From: Chamaecyparis obtusa
Lineage: Eukaryota; Streptophyta; Pinopsida; Cupressales; Cupressaceae
Length of the DNA: 64,000 nucleotides
Direction of reading: 5' to 3'
Assembly: GCA_027943335.1 (NCBI GenBank)
Contig: BSBK01002080.1
Coordinates: 72,001 to 136,000 of the forward strand
Below the pieces are notes generated by a model. That model was not told where the DNA came from and ran no database searches. It saw only the letters and a list, made by a program, of their open reading frames with translations. Below are positions 21,469-35,700 of the stretch, piece by piece (the stretch's first letter is position 1; each line of letters opens with the position of its first letter). Both the position numbers and the translations under genes were made by a program.

Positions 21469-23039
21469 GTATTTATTCTATTCAAAATTGCCGGCATTGC
21501 CTAAATTGAGAGATTACAACTTGAATGTAATCATTTTTTCTTGCAAGTTTGCCTATTAGGTACCCTAGTCACTAAATCTTATCTCTATCTTGTTTATATA
21601 AAAATGAATTCTAACGTTTTTTGAGGACACATTAAGATTTTAAACGTTAAACCTAAAATTTAGTGCATAATTTGAAAATATGTTATACGGCTGTGATAAC
21701 TTGTCCTTCCATGACATTATGTGTAATTATTTATAGGGACAAAACTGATCATTCAACGTTTTCTTTCTATACAACCACAAGTTTTCTCAAATGTATTCAT
21801 AGTCCCATAAAGGTAAGAGTCAAAGCTAGGATTTTTTGGTCATAACCGAATGATGCACCAATTTAGTGTTATGGACCCCCCTTTGGGAAGCACATGAGGA
21901 TTGTTTTTCATTTTACCTTATATATTGTCTTATTTGGCATACATGCCATACCTCCTTTCTATTGGGAAATAACCAGGTTCATAAAACAACTCCCTACATA
22001 ACCCCATGAAAGAAAAACATGTATACAAGCTTACAAAATAACCATCATGCAACCCTTAAAGGCATACCACGAGATTACGCAAGATACAACTTGGGAAGAC
22101 CCTCAAAAGGGGAAAACACAACCTTCAAATGCATTCATTGTTAATATATTATTCAACAATGAAACATTACAATACACCTATAGAGTCTCCTTGAAAACTT
22201 TGAAACATCAAATTCCTCCAAAGCATTCTTCATGTGTCCGAGCATATAACCACAAAATCCATGCTATATTTCACATCTGCACTCAACAAGAGAGCTTGAT
22301 ACAAAAGACAACCACTCAACCTGCGAACTAATGAACAAACAAACCCCAACCACTAAACATGTGTTCGGTTTTATAGATTTAAGCTCACACAAAACCAAGT
22401 GGTAAGGTAAAACTGTGTGCCTCAAAACCAAGAGTGCACAAAACCGTTGACCCCAACTGTGAAATATTAATAAACTGTTGTATATATATTAAATTCTGAT
22501 TTTATTATTTGACACTTCCTATTCAGACTCTGCTGTATATATTCTGTGTCAAAGAATAATATATTTTTGTATATAAATATTATGCAAACTGTTTGAATGA
22601 GACGTGACTCATTCATGAGTCACGTCCCTTCATTATTTAATTGCTGTTTACATTTAACACATTGTATGCACCGTTTACACATTATAGTTAACGGCATATT
22701 ATAGCCGACGCTTTAATAAATATAAAAGCAATACTTTATGGTAAGTATCGGGTCTATTAAACCCGATACCTATCATAAGGTATAACATAATCTTATGATA
22801 GGTATCGGGTTTAACAAACCCGATACGTACCATAATCTTATGTTATATATGCCACGGCAGATATTAATGTTAATAGTATATATTGCTGCAGATACTAATA
22901 TGTATCGTGGCAGCTAATACAACTTTATTCATATCGCTGCAGATACTAATATGTATCGTGGCAGCTAATACCATTTATTATATCGATAATACATATTGAT
23001 ATTTATCTTGAGATTAATATATAGATTTGTTATTATATT

Positions 23040-23102
<63 letters not shown>

Positions 23103-26100
23103 TCAAATATATTAATATATAATATTATCCAATTAATATATATATAATATTATCAAATATATAAGAATATATATTAATAAATTATCTGATCATAGCTATC
23201 AATCTCAACACTCCCTCTTAGCGAGATAAGATAATTTCCTTTGATTTGTTAGTATCATATTTTCATATTACATTGATATGAGGAATCACCATGCATTGTG
23301 ACACCTAGTTTCCATATCATAAAGATATGAGGGATCACCATGCATTGTGACACTTAGTTTTCATATCTCAAGGATATGAGGAATCACCCTGTGATACCTA
23401 TTTCCATATCTCAAGGATACGAGGAATCACCCCGTGATACCTATTTTTGTATCACTGCAATAGTGATACAAGGATATAGCAAATAGAACATTACATTATA
23501 TTTACATATAACCCCATTATGGTATGTGCACAGACAGATAACCTGTCTACCATAACAAATCCACATTACAAGATCGTCATCTTGTAATCCAATACAAGTG
23601 TTCATTATCTAATAAGTCGTCACTTCTAGAAATGTACACAGGATGGATGAGCCCATAAATATGTATGATATATATAAAAATCATATTACAACCATACCAA
23701 GAGTTTCCCTAAAGTGATCAACTTTCACCTTTGGAAGAGCTTTGGTAAGAATATCCGCAGTTTGATTTCCAGTACAAATATATTCCAACTGAATTACTTT
23801 TCTTTCAGCCATATCACGAACATAGTGATAAGGAATCTCAATATGCTTTGATCTATCATGAAATACTGGATTTATTGATAATTTGATACAGCTTTGATTG
23901 TCACAAAAGATAGTAGTTGGTGGTAATGTTTTACCAAATAGCCCATTGAGTAGTTTTCTAAGCCATACTGCTTCTTTAGCTGCCATTGATGCTGCAATAT
24001 ACTCTGCCTCTGTAGAGCTTTGAGCTACTGAAGACTGCTTTCTACTGATCCTAAGTTGAAACAACATCCTGAGGTACTTTTGCGATCAATCATACTTCTA
24101 GCCCAATCTGAATCAAAGAATCCATGAAGATTTAATTCTGTCCTATCATACTTGAGCCCATAGTTTAATGTGCCCTGAAGATATCTCAATACATGTTTTG
24201 CTGCGGTGAGGTGAATCTCTTTGGGATTACACATGAACTGGCTTAATGTATTCACTGAGAAACAAATGTCAGGTCTGGTATTCCCTAAGAACATTAGAGA
24301 TCCTATCATCTGTCTATACAAGGAGATATCTGTAGGAGGAGATTCTGATGTTGCTTCTTTTAGTTTATGAAAATTTGTTTCCATGGGAGAAGACATGGGT
24401 CTACAATTTAGCATGCCAAATCTCTTCAAGATGTCAAGGGTATATTTGCCTTGATTCAAAATGATACAGTCTGACTTTTGCCAAACTTCCAAACCAAGAA
24501 AGTAGTGTAAAAGACCTAAGTCCTTCATATCAAATTCTTTGGCTAAGTCTTTCTTGCACTGTTGAATCAAATAATCTTCTCCTGTAATCAACAAATCATC
24601 AACATATAGTATAATTATCAACATATCACCTTTGTTTACCTTGAAGTAAAGATTTGGATCAGCATCATTTTTGGAAAATCCTAACTTCATTAGGTAGTTG
24701 TCTATTCTTGCATACCAAGCTCTGGGGGCCTGTTTAAGCCCATATAATGCTTTCTTCAATTTACACACATGTGTTTTGGAATCATGAATCTCAAATCCTT
24801 CAGGTTGTTCTAGATATACCTCTTCTTCAATAGTTCCATTTAAGAAAGTTGTCTTAACATCCATCTGATGAACTTGCCAACCTTTAGCAGCTGCAATGGC
24901 TAGAATTGTTCAAATTGATGTGTAACGTGCAACAGGAGCAAAAGTTTCTTCATAGTCAATCCCTTCCCTTTGAGAGAAACCTCTTGCTACAAATCTGGCC
25001 TTGTATTTTTCAATGCTACCATCAGCTGCATGTTTGATTTTGAATAGCCATTTAGAGGAGACTACAGATTTTGATTTAGGTCTTGGTACAATGTCCCACA
25101 CATCATTCTTTATGATGGACTGATATTCTTCTATCATTGCATCCTTCCATACTTGTTGTTGAATTGCATCAGGTACATTTGTGGGTTTTGAGTTAGAGAG
25201 TTCACTCATAAGTGCTGCATAGCTGGATAATATGGAAGGCCTTTTTCTTTCTCTGACTGTTCCTGGAGGAGCACCAAGAGTCTTTCCTTCTTCTATGATT
25301 TTAGTGGCCCAAAGAGGTCTCTTCTTAGGATTTTCTAGTGTTGATAGATTTTCCTCATTTTCTTCTTCCTCAGAATCCTCATTTTGAGTTTCCTGTGAAA
25401 TGTTTTCTTTTGATGGAGCATAAGTTTCTTGTTCTATTGAATTTCTAACTTTAGAGCAAGCTATGTCTTCCTCAAATATCACATCTCTGCTTAATTCAAC
25501 ATGATTTTGCCCTGGTATATAAATACGATATGCTTTTGAAGTTTCACTATATCCTACAAAGATACCTTTCTTTCCAGATGGCTCTAACTTTGTTCTCTTT
25601 TCCTTTGGAATATGAGTGTATACTGGGCATCCAAATATTCGAAGATTACTTATATCAGGTTTTGTCCCTGTGAATGCTTCTTCGGGAGTTTTATTATCAA
25701 TGTGAGAGTGTGGACATCTATTTTGTATGTATACAGTTGTATTTGATGCTTCTGCCCAGAGAGAGGTATCAAGATTTTGATCAAGAAGCATTGCTTTGGT
25801 GGCTTCAATAATAGTTCTATTCTTTCTTTCGGCCACCCCATTTTGTTGTGGATTATAAGGTACGGTATACTCCCTCTTAATCCCAGCCTCTTTACAAAAT
25901 TGTTTGAAAATTTCAGATGTGTATTCTTTTCCATTGTCTGATCTCAAAATTTTAATTTTCTTCCCAGAAAGGTTTTCAGTGATAGATTTGAAGTCTTTAA
26001 ACATACTTAGTATTTCCTCAGATTCTTTGTGTTTAAGGAAGTAAATCTAGGTCTTTCGTGAGAAGTCATCAACAAAGATTATATAGTATTTGCAGCCTCC

Positions 26101-29100
26101 TATTGAAGAAACAGACATAGGTCCACATAAATCTGAATGTATTAATTTTAAAATACTATTAGTACTGCTCACACTATTTTGAAATGATCCTTTTGTGTTT
26201 TTGCCTAGTACACACCCTTTGCATGCACCAGGGTGATATTGTTTAAGTTTAGGTAATCCAATAACCAAATTTTCCATAGAAGATAGAGTTTTATAATTTA
26301 AATGTCCTAATCTTTTATGCCATACTTCATTTAAATTTGAAATGTCATTTACTAAAGCTTGATTTTTATCAGTATTTAATTCATATAGGAAGCCTTGTCT
26401 TCTTCCTATGGTATGAGCCTGTTTAAAGGTTAATCCTTTTGGCCATGCTTTTACTTTGCCATCCATGAAGGTTACCCTATACCCATTATCTTCAAGTGCA
26501 GATATAGATATAAGGTTTCTTTTGATCCCTGGAACAAATAGTACTCCTGTAAGTTGAATCGAGATACCGGTCTTTAGCTTGATTGTGCAGGTTCCAATAC
26601 CTTTTACTGGATAAGCGGAGTCATCCCCAATAGTTACTTCCTCGTCAGATTCTTCCGTCATGGAATCTAGTAATTCTTTGAATCCTGTAATGTGACGAGA
26701 GGAACCACTATCAATAACCCAGATGTTTTTATTTGTGACTTGACTTGAGAGTGCAGAATAGAGTACAAGTTGCTCATTTTTGGATTCTTCTTTGGGCTTC
26801 TTCTTAGATTTGGTGAAGGAAGCTTGATGATTCTTATATGGACAATTTGATACAACATGTCCAAATTTGTCACATCTAAAACATTTAACATTAGACATAT
26901 CTCTTTTATTATGATACTCGGAGTTGAATTTCTTTTTCCTGAAATGTTTGAATTTCTTCTTCTTGTGAGTGTTTACATTTAGTGCATGATTTTCCTCATC
27001 ATTTGTCCTTTTCTTTATTCCTTTCTTATCTAATCTTGACTCTTCTTGAAGACAATCTGTTCTTAGTCGATCAAATTTTGGGAACTTGGATCTAGCACTT
27101 ATACCAGCGACAAAAATCTCCCAAGATTCAGGTAGACCATCTAAAGCAATTAAGGCTAGTTCCTTGCCATCAATTTCATAGCCTAGTAGTGAAAGTTGAT
27201 CTCTTAAAGCTGAAACTCTCATAAAATATGCATTTATTTTCTCATTTTTATTCATACTAATGTGATTCATTTCCCTCTTCAAGGCTAGTTTCTTGCTAGC
27301 ATTATTTATTTCATAGGTTTTCTCCAATGCTTTGAACATTTCATGTGCCATTTCATATTTAGATAGAATCGGTACAATGTGATCTCTAACTCCATCGATA
27401 ATTATCTTCATGGCCTTGTCGTTTCCTTCATTCCAATTTGATAAATCAGGTTCTGCTTCTGGTTTTACTTTGTCTGATTTGATGAAGGTTTCGACTTTAT
27501 TTTCTTTCAATAACATTATAATTCTAATCTTCCATGATTGGAAATTATCAGCACCTTCAAGTCTATCCTCGAATCTGATCATGTTTGCCATTTTAGAATT
27601 TTATGAGTTTATTAAATTTCTTGAATTTTCAGAACCAGAGCTCTGATACCATGTGAAATATTAATAAACTGTTGTATATATATTAAATTCTGATTTTATT
27701 ATTTGACACTTCCTATTCAGACTCTGCTGTAAATATTCTGTGTCAAAGAATAATATATTTTTGTATATAAATATTATGCAAACTGTTTGAATGAATGAGT
27801 CACGTCCCTTCATTATTTAATTGCTGTTTACATTTAACGCACTGTATGCACCGTTTACACATTATAGTTAACGGCATATTATAGCCGACGCTTTAATAAA
27901 TATAAAAGCAATACTTTATGGTAAGTATCGGGTCTATTAAACCCGATACCTATCATAAGGTATAACATAATCTTATGATAGGTATCGGGTTTAACAAACC
28001 CGATACGTACCATAATCTTATGTTATATATGCCACGGCAGATATTAATGTTAATACTATATATTGCTGCAGATACTAATATGTATCGTGGCAGCTAATAC
28101 AACTTTATTCATATCGCTGCAGATACTAATATGTATCGTGGCAGCTAATACCATTTATTATATCGATAATACATATCAATATTTATCTTGAGATTAATAT
28201 ATAGATTTGTTATTATATTATTATAATATATATATATATATATATAATATTATCAAATATATAAGAATATATATTAATAAATTATCTGATCATAGCTATC
28301 AATCTCAACACCAACATTTACTTTTTGGTACTAAGTTTTCACAATATCATATTTTTCCATGTGCAACCCACACAAAATAAATAACCAATGTCACACAACT
28401 TTAGAAGTGGACCCAAATAAATATTAAATGCGGCTAAACATATCGCCTAGAGATGCACCACTAATTTTTTTTTTTACATAATTAAAATAATTCCTCCTTG
28501 GGCAAGGTGTACAACATCCTTTTCCTATGACAAAGATTTGTACATGTGCCTGCTTTGTAGAGAACTCAAGCCTTCATTGTCGATCCCACTTTGGCTTTAC
28601 TATATGCATATAGTGTGGGTGGGTTGGTGAGCCTTGTTTATTGCCTTGCATGGTCATGAGGCTTAGTTTTAAAATGGTAAAAATATAAACAATATTTAAT
28701 GTAAGGTAGAAAAGTTACCTTATTTTGATTAGGGTGCTTTCATGCATCAAGTTGGGGAGTGTTGGCTAAAGGGGACCCAAAGTAATGCAGGAGCATCCAC
28801 AAGCACAAAGCAATCCTAAATCACCCAAAAATATTTTGTGATAAGGTTAGGTGAATAAAAATAAATGCAAATATCTATAGGTCTCCATATACCTAGGAAA
28901 GTGTCTGAAAGGACATAGGAGGTTGAAATTATTTAATATTTGTAGCCTATGTTCAATGACAATTGTAGTTTTCGAGAAGTGACACCTTTTTTTTATCATT
29001 TATAATGCTAAAATCATAAAAATACCCTTCTTGACGTGGGAACAAGGAAGAGCAAGAGTCACACACTCATATTTATTGAATGGTTACATAAAAGGGTAAA

Positions 29101-32100
29101 AAACACCTTTTTAGGTACCCACTTGGGAAAATTGAAAAGACACCTCTTTAGGTGGCCTCTTGGGGAAGTTCAAAGGTCATTTATTGGCTATGTGTTGCAT
29201 TTCTTTATTGCCATGTATTGCTCTCTTAGAGGGAGCGTGAGAATTGCAAGAGGCATAAAGAACTATAAACAGGGGGTTGGAATAAAGGTTTAAGCATTCA
29301 AAGTTGAGTCGTTCAATGCAAAGCATAAGTAGGAAGGCTTGTACCTATACCTTGCATATTGTAAAGCCAATCTGGCCAATATTTTGTAGAATTTGGAATA
29401 TTGTATTTATTTATTCCATTAGAGCAATAAAAATCAAGTATTTTCTCTTGCATTTCTTGTGTTGTTGTAGGGCGGAGTCGCCCTACATCACAAAGATTCA
29501 TCTTTACCTTTACCACATATATGGATGATCAATAAGTTTTGGTTTATTCCTAAGGTTAATCTTTAGGTGAAAGCTGAAGAGTACAAAATTTGAACCAAGA
29601 TATGGTAAGTTCAAAGAAATTGCCTTGTGTTCATCTATGAGGAAGTCTCATAAACCAAATTTAAATCTGGTTAGCTCAATCCTGAAAAACAATCTCATCT
29701 TTGTCTTATATATAGTTATTATTTTGTTGACAGCCTTACAGTGAGTTCTTCATGTGTTATCCCCAGTTTTGCATTAAGCAAAAAATGTGTCTACCACCAT
29801 TTTGTGCCCCCTACACACAAATGGGTCTATTTGACATAGTTGCCATTTCAGTTAAGGCAATGTGTGCATGGAACATTTTCTTGCATTTAGGTACCTTAGA
29901 AGGGAAATTTAGCAGGGTCTATCTTGAAACCTTCTAGCTATTAAAATGATATTTACCTAGATCATGATGTATTACATATTTGTAAGCAAAAGGAATACCT
30001 ATGTTTGATATTTGAAATCATTTTTTGTCTTCTTGGGCAATTAGGGAGAAGATTTAGAACATAATCAGCGCACTACTATAAATCAAATACCCTAGGTCAT
30101 TTTGCATGGTAAGAATATTATTGGAAATCTCTAACGTTCTTTGTTTTAGGCATTGCAAATGACACAGTATAGAAAGAAAAGGTTCACCTTTTTGTGTTCT
30201 AAATGAATGATTAATGTCAAAATCACATGTCATGCTAGACAAGGATGAGTGTTGCCCTAATGAAAATTTGTTTGCAATGAAGAGGGGTAAGTGCCCCTTG
30301 CAATGATAAAGTGTTGACTGACTGTTTATTTAGTTGTAGTGTAGCTATCAAGTAGATGCTACAATATCTCATTTGATGTGTGAAAATAATGAAAAATAAA
30401 AGCAATGGTTGCCTTACCTTGACTGTTTGTGGCTTGCTATTGGTCTTTGTATTTTCAGTATCCTGACTTGTTTTTAGAATTGCTTTGTTTTTGAGAAAGT
30501 GATGTGTGGTGTTGGCAAATGATGAAATAAATTTCTGCACATTAATCTTTTTAGGTCAGATATGGTACTTAGTAAGTTTAATTGACATGAAATTAAATTA
30601 ATTTTTATTGGAATTATTTGTTTGTTCAATAAGTTTCATGTGGCAATCTTTAGAACTTTGTCTTTGTATTTGAGACATAATTGTGATAATACTAGTAAAA
30701 TCATTGGAAGGATACTCTTAGTGTAGGTTTCTTGTTATGATATTGCCGGATTAAATTGCTGGTAAAAGAAAGCTGGTGAACGATACATTTCCATTTGTAA
30801 AGGAGTGTGTGCTATACCCAGTTAATTCCATTTATATGTGTTTTTATTTAGCCTTCATGTTAAGCATAATTGTGAGAGTTGGGCATATTTAAAAAGATGG
30901 TAATGTTGTAGAAAATATAATGTATAAATACTTGCTTTTTAACAGTTATATTTTTATTTATTTTTGTTTCTTATAATTTTTAGTTGTTATTATATATTTT
31001 CTTTTGCTCTGAGCTAGACTTGGTGTGTACTTACCAAGTTATTGAGACTTGAGACACTTGTCATTCTGACCGGGATTCACCTTGCCCAAAAAAAACCATA
31101 CATGCATATTCACAGGTCGAGATTGTCAAAGTTTTCACACACATGAACAACAAACTAATCATATTGAAAATCAAAACAATTATAGTATAATGCCATCATC
31201 TCTTTATAACAAAGAGGAGATAGAGAAAAGAGTCACTCATTGTTAAACTTGGAAGGAATCAACTAGGAGACATGCATGCAAAGAAGGCCGATTCTAGTTA
31301 AACTAGGGTTTTGAATTTTCATTGAATTTTGCACAATTACATTATTGAATGGATAAAACTAAGTTTGTTAAGTGCATGGGTCTCATGAGACTTTATACCA
31401 ACATTATCTTAGCATTGGCTTGGGAATCAAGAAGGGAAACTCTATATTGTCCTCCCTTATTGACAACTTCCTTCACCTCTAATATTGATTAAAGCTGAAT
31501 ATGCTTGTTTGTTGCTTACAATTTAATAAAGATGGGCCCAACCAAATCCTTTATGCTGTAGTACTGCACCTTGATTGCCTGAACTTGGATGATTTGTTAG
31601 ATGAAATGCATGTGGATTTTAGTTTGTTAAGTGCAGTAGTAATTTGACCGGGTTTCAAACCACATGGATAGCACTTCAATCATTGCACCAAAGGGTAGTG
31701 GATTGCTCTTAATGAAAGCTGAACTTGTCAAAAACTGAAGTATCCGAAAAGCCTCTTGGCAAGCAAGAAGTCAGAACTGCTCTCTTGTAGTCTACAAGAT
31801 AATGCAATAGTTGACTACCTCTTGTATGAGCAATTGATGGGATGAGAGTCCATGTGATAGACATGGTAAGAATTGGAATTGTGATGAACATTGTCTGCCC
31901 AACTCGAGTCATTCTGGGCCATAAGTTGAGCTGAATTCCAAAAATTGTACCCATGCTAAATTGAATAGTATCTTGGATATATCAAAGTATGTGTTTTGAT
32001 GCTTTCAAGTTGCTGTAATGTGGGTCTTGTTTTAAGAAAGAGCTAAGGCTAAAAACAAAGGAAAGATGAGGGTGGCTATGAGTTAATTATAGAAGATTGC

Positions 32101-32716
32101 TCAACAACTCTAGGTACAAAGTGGCATAAAGACCTATTTGGAACAATTGGTGGACAAAGTGACTCTAGAGTGAATAGGAATTGGGGATGGATTTTGATAA
32201 AAGCATTTGGAATTGATGAAGCAAGCTCAAGACATTGTTATGCTATGAAATATCAAGCCTAGGCTTAGATCTAGTCATTTGAAAACTAAGAACGTAGTGA
32301 AATAGATCCAAATCAAACATTCAAAACTCTCCATTTGTCTTGACTTGCACATTTTTATAAAAGAGGTGGAACTCTCTATGACAATCAAGTTATCAACATA
32401 AAGCGTAAGATGCACAAGTATGAAGAACTCATCAGCTAACTTCTTTGTTACTCTATTAGATTTGAGTGACATCTAAAGCAATCTATGACAAGCAAGAAAC
32501 TATCCATCTTCTTATGCAAAGCCGGAAAGGTCTAATTGAGTCCATAGAAAGATTGTCGAAGCCTATAGACATGTCTTGTACCTAGTGTTTTCACTAGTTC
32601 TTAGTAGCGGACTTATTCATATGACTTAAGTTTATTTAGGTCCTAGGTGTTGTTTCTAGAAGTCTAATTGTCTAGATAAAACATATCATATTTATCTTTA
32701 TGACTTATATTTCATT

Positions 32717-32752
<36 letters not shown>

Positions 32753-35700
32753 GCTCCTTATCCCTAATAGAATTCAGATATGATATTCTGCAAATCAGTA
32801 TGTAACTCATAGATGCTTGCCAGCAATATAAATGATTCATTTCCTTTCTAATCTCTTCCTTGGGAATAGTATCAAATATATTTTATAATCTCCGATTCTT
32901 CAATGATGATAAGTAAAGAAATAAGTTTCCAATTCCATTCCATATTGATCCTTCTTTCCCCTTTATATCTTTTGGGAGGAAGGCTCACACATCTGCACCA
33001 TGTCTTCCCTTTTCAATGGTCGCACCCTTTCACAATTATCACCCTTCAGAAGGGTCACAATCCTCTATAATTGCTGCCCCTTTGGATGTTACTTCTTCTT
33101 CTTCCATTAATCCTCAACTCCTATGCTCCCTTTATGCAGATCAGAACTGCCTAATATCTCAGAACAGAACTTACTATGATTACCTTCTTTATGACGATCC
33201 CCTCTTCCTTGCCTTCAACAAATGAATTTCTCTCCTCTTTATATCTTCATGAAGGGAGAGTCACAACCTTTCATTATTACAACCTTTCAAGAGAGTCACA
33301 ACCCTTCATCGTTTATGCCCTTTAAAAAATTAAAAGAGTCACAACCTTTCATAACTACCACCTTTTGAAAGAGTCGCAACCCTAATCAATTCTTCCCTTT
33401 CCAATCTTCTTCCATTACTCCTTCCTTAGTTCCCATGCTCCCTTCTTTCTTCTTTTCTCCTTGTCCCCTTCCAAATGAAATTCTCTTCTCCCTTTTATAT
33501 CTCATGTTTGAGGGAGTTGCATCTTTTCATTTCACGCCTTTTGACCATTCATTAAACTTAACTAAATTTTAATTATATTTTATTTAATTCTTTCACATTT
33601 TAATTTTAATTTTAGTTATATTCTTTTCATATTTTAATATTATTATTTATTATTAAATCCTATTTCAGAAAGGGGACATCACATTTTCTCTGAGCAGACA
33701 AATTCTATTTTCTTTGAATTTTTGTTATTAATATGTCCATAACTTGCTTCATCCTCAACTTTGTTACACACACTCATTCATAGGTTGACATTGCAGAAGC
33801 TTTTGTTGAACCTGCAAGAATGATTTCAAATATTTGGTATTGTATGAGAAACGGGGCAGTACCAACCCAACAATTTCACTTAGTTTACGCTTGTTTTATC
33901 ATGTGTGTACTAATCTCCTGGAAAACTAAATTCAACCTCTGATACAGTACTTGGCTTAATTTCTTCCTGTGGTTACAAGGTATAGCAGATCCCTTTGCTG
34001 TTATTTTTTGACTGGTTACAAGGTATAGCAGGTTTTCAAAAGGTACTTTACTAATATTCATGTTCATTGAACCTCTGAACAGTGGAAAAACCAAAAGCGC
34101 CCAAAATTTGTGCATTTGGTAAACCGACTGACCACAAGATACTGAAACAAATTAAATATGTTCATTGTTTACTTGAATCCGTAAACTAAAAGATTAGAAC
34201 CTTAGATTTAAACATGATTTACCATTTTTTGTAAATGGTTATAATCCATCCCCTTCAATGTGGATATGAATGGTTATGATCCAACCCCTTTAACGTTGAT
34301 ATGTGTTACTTAAAGGAAGATTCTTCAGCTTCCTTCTTTAGAGAATAATGCATTGACAGACTTTTGTGTGCAGCATTTAATAAATTAATGGTAATGAAGA
34401 ATCAGAAGATACTTGCTCAGCATTCTAAAGTGTTTCTAGCATTTTGCAGTTACTTTAGGGTAACAATTTTGTACTAACAGTTGTCTCAGGTTTTGTTCTC
34501 AATTGGTTACATTAATTTGTGAAACAAGAGAAATAACAAGTAGGCGATATACATGAGTGAGGGTTCAGTAACATGGTTGATAAGTTGATTGATAGATTAT
34601 TAAAGGAAAGATGCTTTAAGATGTTCAAGTCTTAGATTGTAGAATAAAAATATAAACCTTTAATAATCATTTTTTTGCTTATGGTAAATTTTGTTGTTCT
34701 GTCTTATGGGTGCAATGGCGGTGTGGTATGGTAGTTGATCTTTACTTGTCTGCAGAACATATTAATGTGAACCATCAAAACTCCATGACGTCTTTCAGTA
34801 ACCACTGCAGATAAATAATATTATAATTAAAGCTATTAGACTTCCACTATCCATAAGAAAAATGCTGTAGTTTTCAGATTTGATTGTGTGAGAATTTTTG
34901 AACATCAACATTTCGGATCACACTCTGTGACCCATCATCAGGATGCAAGAGAGTAACAGAAGAAGAAACTACAGCATCCTGATGATGGATGATGGAGGGT
35001 GATCCAAAACGTTGATGCTCAAAATTTCTCACACAATTGAGTACAGAAACTGCAACATTATTAATATTATATATGCTAGAACTTGGTCTATGAGTAATAA
35101 AGCTTCTGGAAATTAGTATATGTCAATCGATACTAGAAGTTGGTTGGAATGAATTATCAACTCACACTTTTCAAGATTCTTACAATATAATTTGTGTTGA
35201 GGAGACTTAAGGTTAGTTTCTGTTCACTATAATGCATAACCACTCAGTGCACTCACTAAAGATATTTGAACTCGTGTTCATTTTTTTTCTTTCTTTCCTA
35301 ACTGAATTTGGAGCAATTATTTAAATGTTATGCAAAATGAAATTGAGGTTTTTTACACTTTGAAATCTTCAGCCTTTGCAATTCTGGTCTTAACTCTGTG
35401 ACCTATACTAAACTTTATTGGTTGTGGGACTGTTATTGTTCAATGTAAACGTTCTTGGGAAACCAATGGGGTGGCTCAAATTGTATTTGTGTTCCCTTAA
35501 CTGAAAAAGTGTGAATTTCTTACAGGCCCAAATCTTGGAAGCACTTGGTGCTACTGTGGAAAGAGTGAGACCTGTTTCCATCACTCATAAAGATCATTTT
35601 GTAAATGTTGCAAGGAGGAGAGCTATCGAAGCCACAACTTGTGCCAAGGAAAAAGAAGTGAAGCCATGCAGAAATGGAAACCTCACGGGGAGCTCTGATT

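Larger units (their letters stand above)
22458..28310 (-). mobile_element. Young Ty1/copia retrotransposon inside the intron
   Basis: The 5.85-kb element has LTRs 22458-23210 and 27652-28310, a primer-binding site (27640-27651), a purine tract (23211-23219) and the perfect target duplication CCAAC (22453-22457 and 28311-28315). It lies antisense to the host gene. The polyprotein has the copia order gag, protease, integrase, reverse transcriptase, RNase H. Only a few substitutions distinguish the LTRs apart from AT-repeat indels, so the insertion is recent. Two nonsense codons and one short deletion disable this copy. Confidence 0.97.
21469..35525 (+). other. Giant intron (14.06 kb) of the cysteine-synthase-like gene
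   Basis: It runs from GTATTT at 21469 to TTCTTACAG ending at 35525. It contains a complete copia element, a copia relic, long-LTR sequence in inverse orientation, a foldback element and much unassigned AT-rich DNA. The flanking exons join in phase 0. Confidence 0.85.

Noticed and set aside
27410..27646. Open frame on the + strand opposite the copia gag
   Set aside because: It is the shadow of the gag reading frame and has no independent support.
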